NCBI GenBank assembly: GCA_023374025.1
Contig: SIJG01000023.1
Span: forward strand, 357,197-421,196
Direction of reading: 5' to 3'
Length of the DNA stretch: 64,000 bases
From: Heterodera schachtii
Taxonomy: Eukaryota; Nematoda; Chromadorea; Rhabditida; Heteroderidae
Shown here: piece by piece, positions 55,381-64,000 of the stretch
How the letters are laid out: the number at the start of each line of letters is the position of its first letter
How positions within the stretch are numbered: position 1 is the first letter of the stretch
The notes under the pieces: model-generated
Told to the model about the DNA's origin: nothing
Databases searched by the model: none
The model's input: the letters and a program-made list of their open reading frames with translations, nothing else
Position numbers and translations under genes: made by a program

Positions 55381-55574
55381 GCCGCAAATGGCGTCCGGTC
55401 CAACTCCTCCGCGGGCACCGCCGCCTCGTCCGGAAGGCCGCGGGCGCGTGCCAACGCGCGACGCTCACGGCGCAGGCACTGCTCCTTGCGCAACGTCAGC
55501 GCGGCTCCCAACTCGCGCAGCACCGCGTCATGCGTCAGCGCAACGCCGGCGGCGGAATTGGCAGCGACAAAAAA
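55381..55574 (-). pseudogene. Inverted partial copy of the vezatin last exon
   Basis: Reverse complement of 48481-48674 with few changes, preceded on its own strand by the copied acceptor TTTTTTCGCAG and intron sequence. It stops abruptly after the copied GACGCCATTTGCGGC, so the C-terminal acidic tail and stop are absent. Confidence 0.92.
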
Positions 55575-56097
55575 CTGCGAAAAAATGAATAAAATTTAAA
55601 ACATTTATTTTAAAATCATTTGGATTTTAAATTATGCTAATTTAATAAATTAAATATTACGATTAGCAATAATGGTCGGGATTGGAAGCGTCGGGATCGG
55701 GAATAGCTACAAAAAACAGTGAAAATCCCGAGACCGAGAATTGCTAGGGCCAGAATATCCTGGAGATAACCGGGAAATTTTCGTGAAAAAAATCGGAAAA
55801 ATTTTTAAATATTTTTTCAAATGAATAAATTAATAAAAAATAAAATGTATATCTTTAATAAAAAAAAAGCGCACTTTTATAGGATAGTTTTAGGCGCTAA
55901 TCAAGAATCTGGCATCAAAACTGCAAAAATCTATGCTTTTTATGCATTACTGTCACATCATACAGTTTTTGTCGTTTATTTTTCCAATTAATTCAATTTC
56001 CAAAATTCCCTTGGGATGGCATTCTGAAGAACCAATCCTTTAGCATTTGAATTGCTTCTCCCAATGCTTTTCCTCTTTTGATCTCCCCCGCGGGGGA

Positions 56098-56284
56098 GAT
56101 GCGCCGCTCCCGGAGGTAAGTGCAATACCGGGCCGACGCGCGGTCGAGAGGGGGCAAGCCCCCTGCTACGACCTTTTTCCAAAAATTGGTTAATCTCTTT
56201 GACCCCGGTAGGGGTCGTTACGGAGATTAAGCCGTAAAGAACAGATACTACACTTTGATCTTAGCCAAAAGGCCGAGAAGCGAT
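56098..56284 (-). ncRNA. U2 spliceosomal snRNA, second complete gene
   Basis: Reverse complement of the U2 gene at 47349-47535 over the full 187 nt, with intact 5' end, GTGTAGTATCTG branch-point region, Sm-site-like AATTTTTGG and 3' stem-loops. The CCCCCGCGGGGG hairpin and the upstream element are also copied. It has an independent genomic context, outside any gene I can see. Confidence 0.95.
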
Positions 56285-56620
56285 GCCCGTACAGCTAAAT
56301 GGGTTCCGGAAACGGAATCGGCACCATCGAAAACCTATGGGTAGCATTTAAAGGGACCAAAATTGCACATTTGGGAGCAGAGATATAGGAAAAATGGGGG
56401 AAATAGCGTTTAACGGGAGGAAGAAATGGGAGGAAAGAAGCACGACGGACGAGAGAGAGTGCTTCTGAAAGAGGAAAACGTAGGAGAGAGTGTGTGTGGT
56501 AGACACGGCATGGGAAGGGAGAAAGTTGGGGGGGGGGGGAGAGGCAGTAGCAGTAGCAGCAGGTGGTCGCCATGTCGCCGACGACCACACTTCTCTCTCT
56601 CCCCCTCTCATCATTGACTC
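56285..56620 (-). promoter_or_regulatory. Upstream region of the second U2 gene
   Basis: Shares with the first U2 gene the TTCCGTTTCCGGAACCCAT block next to the start and a longer flank with GA-rich runs up to about 56620. Confidence 0.6.
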
Positions 56621-57478
56621 TCGCTCGCTTCTCAATAAAACTTTTCTCTGTACTCTCTCGTCTTTCTTTTTTTGTCTCTTTTGGTCTTTTTCCACAACTT
56701 TAATTTATTGAATATAAAAATTAATTAAATGAATTTAACCTATTAAAAATAAAAATAATTTTATAAACAAAAATTCAGTCGGGGAGAAAAGACACTTTTA
56801 CATTTTTTGCACAAAATCTTCTGGCAAATTGCCCAAACTCTAGGGCTGTGCTCTCTCTTTCCCTACGGCGGGTATAAAAAAAATTAGTCGATTTTTGTGG
56901 GTCAATGGCAATTCGTATAATGGCGTTTGGACAATTTTTATAAAATTTTCAATAACCTATAGTTTTTTCTCAAAAAAAAAAAAATAATACAGAATGTGTT
57001 TTCAAGTCTAGAAAAACTCTAAAAAAAAGTTTTGTTGTTAATTTTTTTAACCGAATTTTGTACCAACATTATTATTATTTTCTTTTTTTCCAAGACTCTT
57101 GAAAGCACTCCTCCGAGAATATCTACTATATCTCTTCATAATTCTTCATCTGTTGCGGCAATTTTTATGTGTATGCATACCGTATACAAAATGAATGAGT
57201 GAGTGGTGTACTGTATATATGCCAAAAATTGCGGTGGGAAATTAAATGAAAACAAACAAACAAACAAAAAAATCGGAAATTAAGTAAAACAAATACAAGG
57301 TATGTATGTAAGTATAAGTATTTAAAATGGGCATGGTACTGTAATTGAAAGGGCATATGGTACTGTAAGTGAAAAAAGCAAATACAACAACAAAAAACAA
57401 ATATAAATTGGGGGAAATTATGGAAATTGAAAAAATTAATTGCGCGCCTCTCTCATAGCCGCTTCATCATCATCATCA
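56621..57478. other. Intergenic; no gene seen
   Basis: AT-rich sequence between the U2 flank and the kinase 3' end, with a CAAA microsatellite near 57253-57270. Confidence 0.5.
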
Positions 57479-60400
57479 TCAGTAAGGCGGCGTGCCTTCC
57501 CACCGCTGTGCCATCACTGCAGCCATACGGTGCACTTGTGCCGCGGTGGGCCGCTCTTCCGCGTTCGGGCGCAGGCAGTACTGTATGAGCGCGGTCACCG
57601 GCTGACTGTAGCTGTCGTCGGGCACCGGCGGGTACTCCGCGTCGCTGATCTTCTGCGTCAGGGATGTGATGTTGCTCTTCTCGCCGAAGAAGGGCGAGCG
57701 CAGCGTGGCCATCTGCGGGCGGGGAAGCGGGAAGTTTTAAGAAAATGTGAAATGCCATTCTAATTGAGAGGGCGGGGGGGGACTGTAAAAGAGGGGTGAG
57801 GGGAGGAGAAAGTGGAAAATTTAATACGGGTGAGGGGAAAATTTCGCACAAAATTTTCGAACCAATTTTCCGAACAACATTCATTAAAAAATAAAATTAA
57901 GCGTCGCGGTACCGTCAAGTTTTTTTTATATAAAATAGAAATACCAATGCAGAGAAAGTAGGGGAGGAGTGAGAAAGAAAGAAAGAAAAGAAAGAGAGAG
58001 AGAGAGAGAAAGAGGAGAGGGAGAGGAAAGAGAGAGAGGAGAAAGGGGAGAGAGAGAGTGAAAAAGAGAGAGTGAGAGAGAGTTAATGGAGGAGAAAGAG
58101 AGAGGTGAGAGTGAGGTAGGGGTGATAAATCTTAAAAAATTATATTAATTTTAAAAAATGATAAAATAACGGCGGCGCATCAATTGTAAATTAAAAATCA
58201 CTCGGCCCTAAGTAAATGTCGCGGCACAATCCCAGGATTAGCATTTCGGTTTTTCAAAATTTGTCCCAAAAATTGGCATTTTTTAGGGAAATGCCAAAAA
58301 ATCGGTGGGATAATTCGCTTTTCCACCACCACCACCACCACCACGCAACGAACGCACTTCGTACAGAATGCAGCCCAGGGACCAAACGTCGGACTTGGCG
58401 GTGTACACCAATTCTCTGATGCGCTCTGGCGACATGTAATACGGCGTGCCACAAACCTTAAAAAGGGGGGGGGGTAAGAAAAAAAAAATTGAATTTTCCG
58501 AAAAATTCAATTTGGTTTTACTGTATTCACCTCACTCCCCATTTCTAAAATTACGGTATTGCCCCTCCTTTTCTTACGGTATTCCCCCCCCCTTCCCTTT
58601 TTGGGTCTTACGGTGTTCGCCCGGCTGCCCCCGTCCTGCTGCCGGCTGAGCCCGAAATCGGTGAGTTTGGCCTGGTTGTTCTTCTTCATCAGCACATTGG
58701 GCGGCTTCAGATCGCGATGGATGATCTGATTTTGTGTGGTGATTTTTAAATTGATCAAAATGGGGCAATGAAAAATGGGCCAAAATAAATTTTTTTTTTT
58801 TTTTTTTTTGAAAATCCGCGGTAATTTTTTGGGCCCGAAAAAACGGGTAGAACAACAGCATAAAAATTTGGAATTTTGTGAAAATCAACTGTTTACTGAT
58901 GAACAATCACAGAATTTTGTGGAAGAAATTGTCAAATTTTTTTAAATTTTCCCCGTTTTTTTTTTTGTTCGTTTCGCCAACATTTACATTTTTCGTGTGA
59001 ATGTAACGGACGGCGTCCGCAATTTGGGCGAACACGCGCCAAAGGTCCGCCTCGGGCAACAGCACACGACAATCGTTGGTGCTTTTCTGGACAAATTACA
59101 AATACAATTAATTAATTTTCCAAAGAAAATCACAAAATAACCAGGGGAGGGTTGGTGAATTCTAAGGAGAATGGACGAATTTTTCTAAATTTGTGACAAT
59201 TTTCATAAAAATTTTAGTTAAAATTTTCCTGGCACGCCAATCGACGCATCCAAAGAATGCTCAAATAGGTCAGGTCAATTTGTGAAAAACTTGCAAAAAC
59301 ACTCAATACAAAAAATGTACGTCGAAAAAAAGTTGGGGGGGGTCGAAGACAAAAAAAATTTCCCGTCAAAAAATTTTCGATTTCAGGAAATCTGTCGCCC
59401 CCCCCCCCCCGCTTTTTGTGGCACAATTTGTAGAGACCTGCAGCCATGTCTCCAGGTCACCACCGTTGACATATTCCAACACGAGAACCAAATATTTGAC
59501 ACCCTGCAAAAAAAAAATTGAAAAAAAATTTTTTTTTTTTTTTTGAAAATCCAAGGGATCACCGAATGGGGCGAAACTTCGGTGAATGAGTAGAAGCATT
59601 TGACAATGTTGGCGTGGGAAAGCGACTTGAAAATGTCCACCTCGTTGAGCACCGATTGGTACATCAGCTGGTTCTCCTTTTCGATGGCTGACAGCTGAAA
59701 AAACGAAATTTAAAAAAAAAATCCACCGAAAAACAAAGCCCAAGGGTGACAGTTTTTGTGGTATAACTCCCCATTCATTGTTTTTTGAACGGGACCAATT
59801 TGGTGTCATTAGAAAAACGGTATATGGGTTCTCTATTAGCCTACAAAATTGAAAAAAAATTGTTAAATTTCGAAAAAAAATTCGGTCAAAAGTTCAGAAA
59901 AGTATGATTTTTTTTTGAAATTTAATGAATTTTTTGAAATATTCTGAACTAATAAAGAGAAGACATAACGCCAACGAATAAAAATGAACGCGAAATACAA
60001 AAACAAAAAATTGGGTCGAGGCGTGACCAATCGCGGGCAAAAATTAGAGGACCAAAACAACAACAAATACTGTTGGTTAAAAATTTTACTACGGTTTTTA
60101 AGCCACAAAAAAACGGGAATCCTCTCCAGGCTAATAGATTTACAATTTAACTAAAATCGCCTTTTCGAAACTCACATTAATCCGTTTGAGTGCCACGTGG
60201 CGGTAGCGTTCGGCCGGCGCCGCCGCTATCAACTCACGGGCGCGGAACACGTTGGCAAACGCGCCGGAACCGATGCCAACGACGTCCTTGACGGGAAATT
60301 TTTGTTTTGGTTAAATTTAAGGAACCCATTGCACCGCAGGCATGAAAAATTAAAAAAAAATTTTTTTTTTGTCTAAATTTTTGTGTAAAATTTTTTTCCG

Positions 60401-61263
60401 AAAAATTCGGGTTGGAATTTTTTTTTTTCGTTTTCGAAACGCTGTTTTTCTGCCCGGTTGGCTCCTTTTTCGCACTTTGAAATCGTAGACGGAAGTGAGC
60501 GGTGGCAGCAAAGGCGGCTGACTGCGTGCTTAAATTACGGTGGAAAATTCGCCGTTTTTTAATTCCAATTTTTCCCTGGCTTTTACCCTCATTTCCTGTG
60601 GCGCCTTTCCGTCTTTGGCCAGTGGTCACTACAAAAAAGGGGGGGGGCAACAATGAGGGAAATGGGATTTTCACTGCTTTGATCACTACTGATCAGTGAT
60701 CAATCACCCCATGAGACCTCAAAAATCCATCCCCAGCGAAATTTCAAAGAATTTTTTCCAGAATTTGTTTAAGAATTTCCAAAGTGAAACCGCCGGCGGG
60801 AATCGAGGCCCCGCCCAAAGCAGTTAAGAATTTTCAAAAATATGGCAACAATGAGGAAACATGATGCTCTCTGATCAGTGATCAGCCCATGAGGCCTCCA
60901 AAAAAGCTTCCCCAGCGAAATTTCGGAAATTTTTCCAGAATATTTGTTTAAGAATTTCCAAAGTCAAGCCCGCGGGCGGGAGTCGAGAGCCGCGCCCAAC
61001 AAAGTTTAGAATTTTCTTGACTCAATTGTGAGATAAAGCCAAATCTTTCGGTTTTTCGCCAAATTTGCAGCACCCTGTCGCCCATTCGTGAACTGCTGGT
61101 GGTGTTGCGTGCCGCCGCCGCCGCGTTCACTGCAACCGCTCGCCTTTGTCGTTGTTGGGGCCGGCATTGTGCCGTGCTTTGTTGTGCCGCTGGTGCCGCG
61201 CTTGCGCGGCTGCGCGGTGGCGCCGGCGGTGATGGTGTTAATGTTGTAAATGTGGTTAAGCAT
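57479..61263 (-). CDS. NIMA-related kinase (NEK6/7-like), complete
   Basis: A serine/threonine kinase of mitosis or moulting-type signalling. Ten minus-strand exons: 61263-61074, 60628-60587, 60528-60476, 60286-60176, 59694-59578, 59503-59438, 59086-58988, 58725-58612, 58456-58358, 57712-57479; 374 codons plus stop, all phases agree. Glycine loop [11 protein letters not shown]; catalytic lysine in [10 protein letters not shown]-helix Glu in [30 protein letters not shown] hinge; [13 protein letters not shown] catalytic loop; [19 protein letters not shown] activation segment; [40 protein letters not shown] closely follows the NEK6/7 C-lobe. The 110-residue N-terminal extension is low-complexity and longer than in vertebrate NEK6/7. 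DFG rather than the DLG of NEK6/7 and the sequence around it recall NEK2, so the subfamily is not certain. Confidence 0.9.
57955..58115 (+). repeat. GA-rich microsatellite in a NEK intron
   Basis: GAAA and GA runs (for example GAAAGAAAGAAAG, GAGAGAGAGAGAGA) fill much of intron 57713-58357. Confidence 0.85.
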
Positions 61264-62593
61264 TAAGAGGGGCGCGGGGCAGAGGTGGGCAATTAGTTAG
61301 GGAGGGTTAACGTTGAATGAGTTAAGAAGGTTTAAGTTAATGTGAGAAATTGTGGAAATCTGAAAACGGGAATTTGAAAATTTCCATTTATCCTCCCCCC
61401 TGGGGATGGAATAAATTCAATGTCGTTAAATGTGAATTTTACGAGTTTGGGTTCGAATTCGGGAGTCTGGGATTGGCCAAATGGATGTCATTCATTTTAT
61501 GACCCAAGCGACTCCAAAAAATACTTTGGAAATAAAATATTTTTCGAAAATTCCGAGGCCATAGCTCTGAGCTCCGCTTCGATGGCACATCATTAACAAA
61601 CACTACTCCATCTTGGTATCTACATATACGAGACGAATTCTAAGGCACATGGGTGGGAAATCATCGGCATAATTAAGCCCAGGGTGGCAATTTTCCGCGG
61701 AATTTGTGCATTTTTTACAAAAAAAAAATCCCCCCCCCGTCCTCTGTGTGTGACACACACATTCACAACGTCCAGAGTTGGTTGGCGGCGGGCGGCATCT
61801 TCTTCCCCTGCTGCCCGCCCCGGCGTTTGAATCACCGATGGAAAATCGATTTTTAGGGGGGGGGATTATGGACGTTTGAATATCCAATGGCATTGTGCAA
61901 TTAGGCAGACTGTGAGTCTCAAATTAATTAATGCTTTTTTTTTTTTTGAAATTTTGTTTTTGGCGTGACCCGTAGATGACCGTCCTCAGCAATTAGGTAT
62001 TTGTTGATGCCGCCACTCCCCCCGCTTAATTGATTTGGTTAATTAGCCTTTGATGATGAAAATTATGGCCCCGGCGGTCAGAGATTTTGACCAAAAATTT
62101 TGTGTGCCATTTGAAAAATAAAAAATTCTGGCCTCCGAATACCGAAATGTTTAGGGATGATTTTTTTTCAAATTTTTTCAATTACATAATTCCTGAGAAT
62201 TTTTTTTAAACTTGGCCTTGTTTTTTATGACTTTAGCTTTTTAAGTTAAAAACCCAACTCGTTGAAAGTACCTAAATTTTTCGAGTCTCAAGCCATTTTC
62301 ACTGGCGCAATTATTTTTGTCAATCATTTATTACACACAAATACATAGTATAGGTCGAACAAGTACACACATAATATACAATATAGACATATACATACAT
62401 ACATATATATACATAGGGCCGAACGACAACACGGAATAATGAATATAGGGCCGAACAATACGGGATAATGAATATAGGGCCGAACAATACGGGATAATGA
62501 ATATAGGGCCGAACAATACGGGATAATGAATATAGGGCCGAACAACACGTAATAAATATTGGATGAAACACGCGGGGTACGACAATCAATCAA
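61264..62593. other. Intergenic between two minus-strand kinases
   Basis: Holds a dispersed TCGAA-rich element near 61440-61495 and a 29-bp minisatellite at 62412-62550. Frames open at 61603-61893 show no domain. No RNA gene seen. Confidence 0.55.
62412..62550 (+). repeat. Four to five copies of a 29-bp minisatellite downstream of the CK1-like gene
   Basis: GGGCCGAACAATACGGGATA plus ATGAATATA is repeated; the outer copies are diverged (AACGACAACACGGAATAATG, AACAACACGTAATAA). Confidence 0.93.
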
Positions 62594-63700
62594 TCAGCTT
62601 GCACTCCTTCGTCGATTCGCTTGCTTCTCCCAGTCGTAAGGCAGCTCATGGATTCCGTTCGTGTTGAGGTAGTCGCGCAGAACCCTGTCTATCCATTCGT
62701 ATTTGGGCCGCTGGTAAAACTCCAGGTCGTCCTGTGTGGAAAGAAAAGGGGTAATTAGTGGGTAATTAAAAAAAGATAAAGCGCATGGCGCCGTAAAACT
62801 CACAATGTGTAACAAGATGTCGTAGAAGATTGGCGGACATTTCTTCAACAGTGCACGCAGGGCCCGTTGTTGCACTTCCTTCGGCTTGTGGCTTAGACGG
62901 AGTCGCTTCATTTTGCCTGTCTGAAAATGGGGGAGGGGAAATGGATATTTGAAATCCCGCGCTAAATCCCCTCCGACCCACAAAACTCACGCGGCGTTCG
63001 CTCGTCACATGCGTCCATGGCAGCCTGCCGGCGTACATGTCGACCATTGTGTAGAACCAAGACTCGATGTCGTCCGCTCGGCAGTAGTCGGCCCGCGCGT
63101 GCGCTGCGATGGAAGCGTACATTGGTGTCCCGCGGAAGTGCGTCTTTGATCGTTCTCGCCTGAAGCGTCCCTGTGAAAAAAATTGGGAAAACAAATTAAT
63201 TAATTAATTATGTGAGGGGAAAATGGGGGATAATCCTCGTTCTCACGGATTGGCTGATGTAACGGCGCGCAAGTCCAAAGTCGATTAGGAAAATCCGTCG
63301 GCGTTCATTTGTTTCCGCGCGTCCGATCGTGGCATTCTCCGGTTTGACATCCAGATGAAGGTAGCCAACTTTGTGCAGCGCCTTCAGTGCGTCGAGCAGT
63401 TGCAGCGAAACGCCAATTGCCGTCCCAGGGCTGAACACGTCGCCCGCCTTGCTCAGCAGATCAAACAGGCCACGTCCGATCAGCGACATACTGAAAAAGT
63501 TGGGGGGAAAATTAGATTTTTTGGCATTATAATGACGGCGATTCGGACGGCACTCTACCCACTCACACGACGTAGTTGAACGTCACCAGCTCTCCGCTTT
63601 GTGTGTCCCGTTGAACGTCTCGGCCCTCGTCAAAACAGCGACAAAAATGTTCCGAGCCTTGGCCCACCCGAACAGTGCTGACTTTTCGCATAATTTCGGC
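62594..63700 (-). CDS. Casein kinase 1 / TTBK-like protein kinase (5' part outside window)
   Basis: Minus-strand exons in the window: 63700-63567, 63490-63247, 63170-62991, 62920-62804, 62731-62594, with matching phases; the 5' exons lie beyond 64000. Features: YLHLDVKPENATIG catalytic loop, IFLIDFGLARRY, THFRGTPMYASIAAHARADY (CK1-type activation segment), RADDIESWFYTMVDMYAGRL with PW, then a basic helix region and C-terminal EFYQRPKYEWIDRVLRDYLN. This is the CK1 branch near TTBK that is expanded in nematodes. The catalytic loop reads HLD where HRD or YRD is usual, but the lysine and asparagine (KPEN) and DFG are kept. The glycine loop and ATP lysine are not in the window. Confidence 0.9.
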
Positions 63701-64000
63701 CTGTAAAAGGGGGAGGGATTCATTAATAGCCAAATTAGTAAATTACGAATTTAAGGGATTCGATCGAAAAAACCAATTTTCAAATTTCACTGTTTGGGGA
63801 ATTTGTAATGCTGTTTTGAGTAGTTGAACGCATATTTTGGGTACTGATCTGCTGATCACCAATCTGACACATCCATTTCAACCAATTTGGAATCCCGTAA
63901 ACGGTTTCGAACAAAAAGTCGAACTCTCCAATTTGGCTCAATTCAGTCAAAAAATTAATTTGCGACTTTTTGTCTGACTCCGGATTTGCGGGTTCGAAAA
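63701..64000 (-). other. Upstream intron of the CK1-like gene with dispersed repeat
   Basis: Contains a TCGAA-rich element near 63875-64000 (ATTTCAACCAATTTGGAATC, GGTTTCGAACAAAAAGTCGA). No exon recognised. Confidence 0.5.

Noticed and set aside
61603..61893. 96-codon minus-strand frame between the kinases
   Set aside because: Crosses C and A homopolymers, no domain, no splice partners.
62412..62550. Regular 29-bp repeats suggesting a CRISPR array
   Set aside because: Units are directly adjacent without spacers and the genome is eukaryotic: a minisatellite.

Overview
The window looks like nuclear DNA of a plant-parasitic cyst nematode (Heterodera/Globodera group). Genes are split into many small exons with short to medium introns. 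The proteins match metazoan, and where diagnostic nematode, families. A degenerate member of the F-box-like family that is greatly expanded in cyst nematodes lies at 1.8-3.0 kb. Several introns need GC donors, a feature I recall as common in these worms. The DNA is full of homopolymers, Q/N and S/T codon runs, hairpin elements and minisatellites. The assignment rests on family resemblance recalled from memory, not on a database search.

Layout. 0-5 kb: 3' end of a phosphatidylinositol transfer protein (PITP) gene, a frameshifted F-box-like gene, and a broken partial second copy of the PITP 3' end. 6-11 kb: a gene graveyard with out-of-order exons of a BRG1/SWSN-4-type chromatin remodeller, a palindromic MITE-like element, and an AAA+ ATPase remnant flanked by an 0.8 kb inverted duplication. 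14.6-23.8 kb: a large srGAP gene (F-BAR and RhoGAP) with a long Q/N-rich tail. 25.3-27.3 kb: a small PWWP plus coiled-coil protein. 28.4-29.7 kb: a decayed AAA/M41 (FtsH/YME1-type) protease. 30.8-32.9 kb, minus: translation elongation factor 1-beta, complete. 34.0-41.5 kb: a USP4/11/15-type deubiquitinase. 43.1-48.9 kb: a vezatin-like membrane protein with a U2 snRNA gene inside its last intron. 48.9-56.6 kb: a heavily rearranged U2 locus with a second complete U2 gene on the minus strand, two truncated U2 pieces, a 1,957-bp tandem duplication, an inverted copy of vezatin's last exon, and a dead non-LTR retrotransposon sitting between a U2 promoter and a U2 gene body. 57.5-61.3 kb, minus: a NIMA-related kinase, complete. 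62.6 kb to the right edge, minus: a casein-kinase-1/TTBK-like kinase, 5' part outside the window.

The intact genes are unrelated housekeeping or developmental genes: lipid transfer, Rho signalling, chromatin, translation, ubiquitin, adherens junction, mitotic kinase. They do not form a pathway. The most interesting structure is the retroelement at 52.4-54.3 kb. Its coding strand runs with U2, U2 promoter sequence lies upstream and U2 body sequence follows its 3' end directly. That is what a U2-snRNA-targeting R2/NeSL-type element would leave behind. Exon coordinates were worked out by hand from splice sites, reading phase and family alignment from memory.
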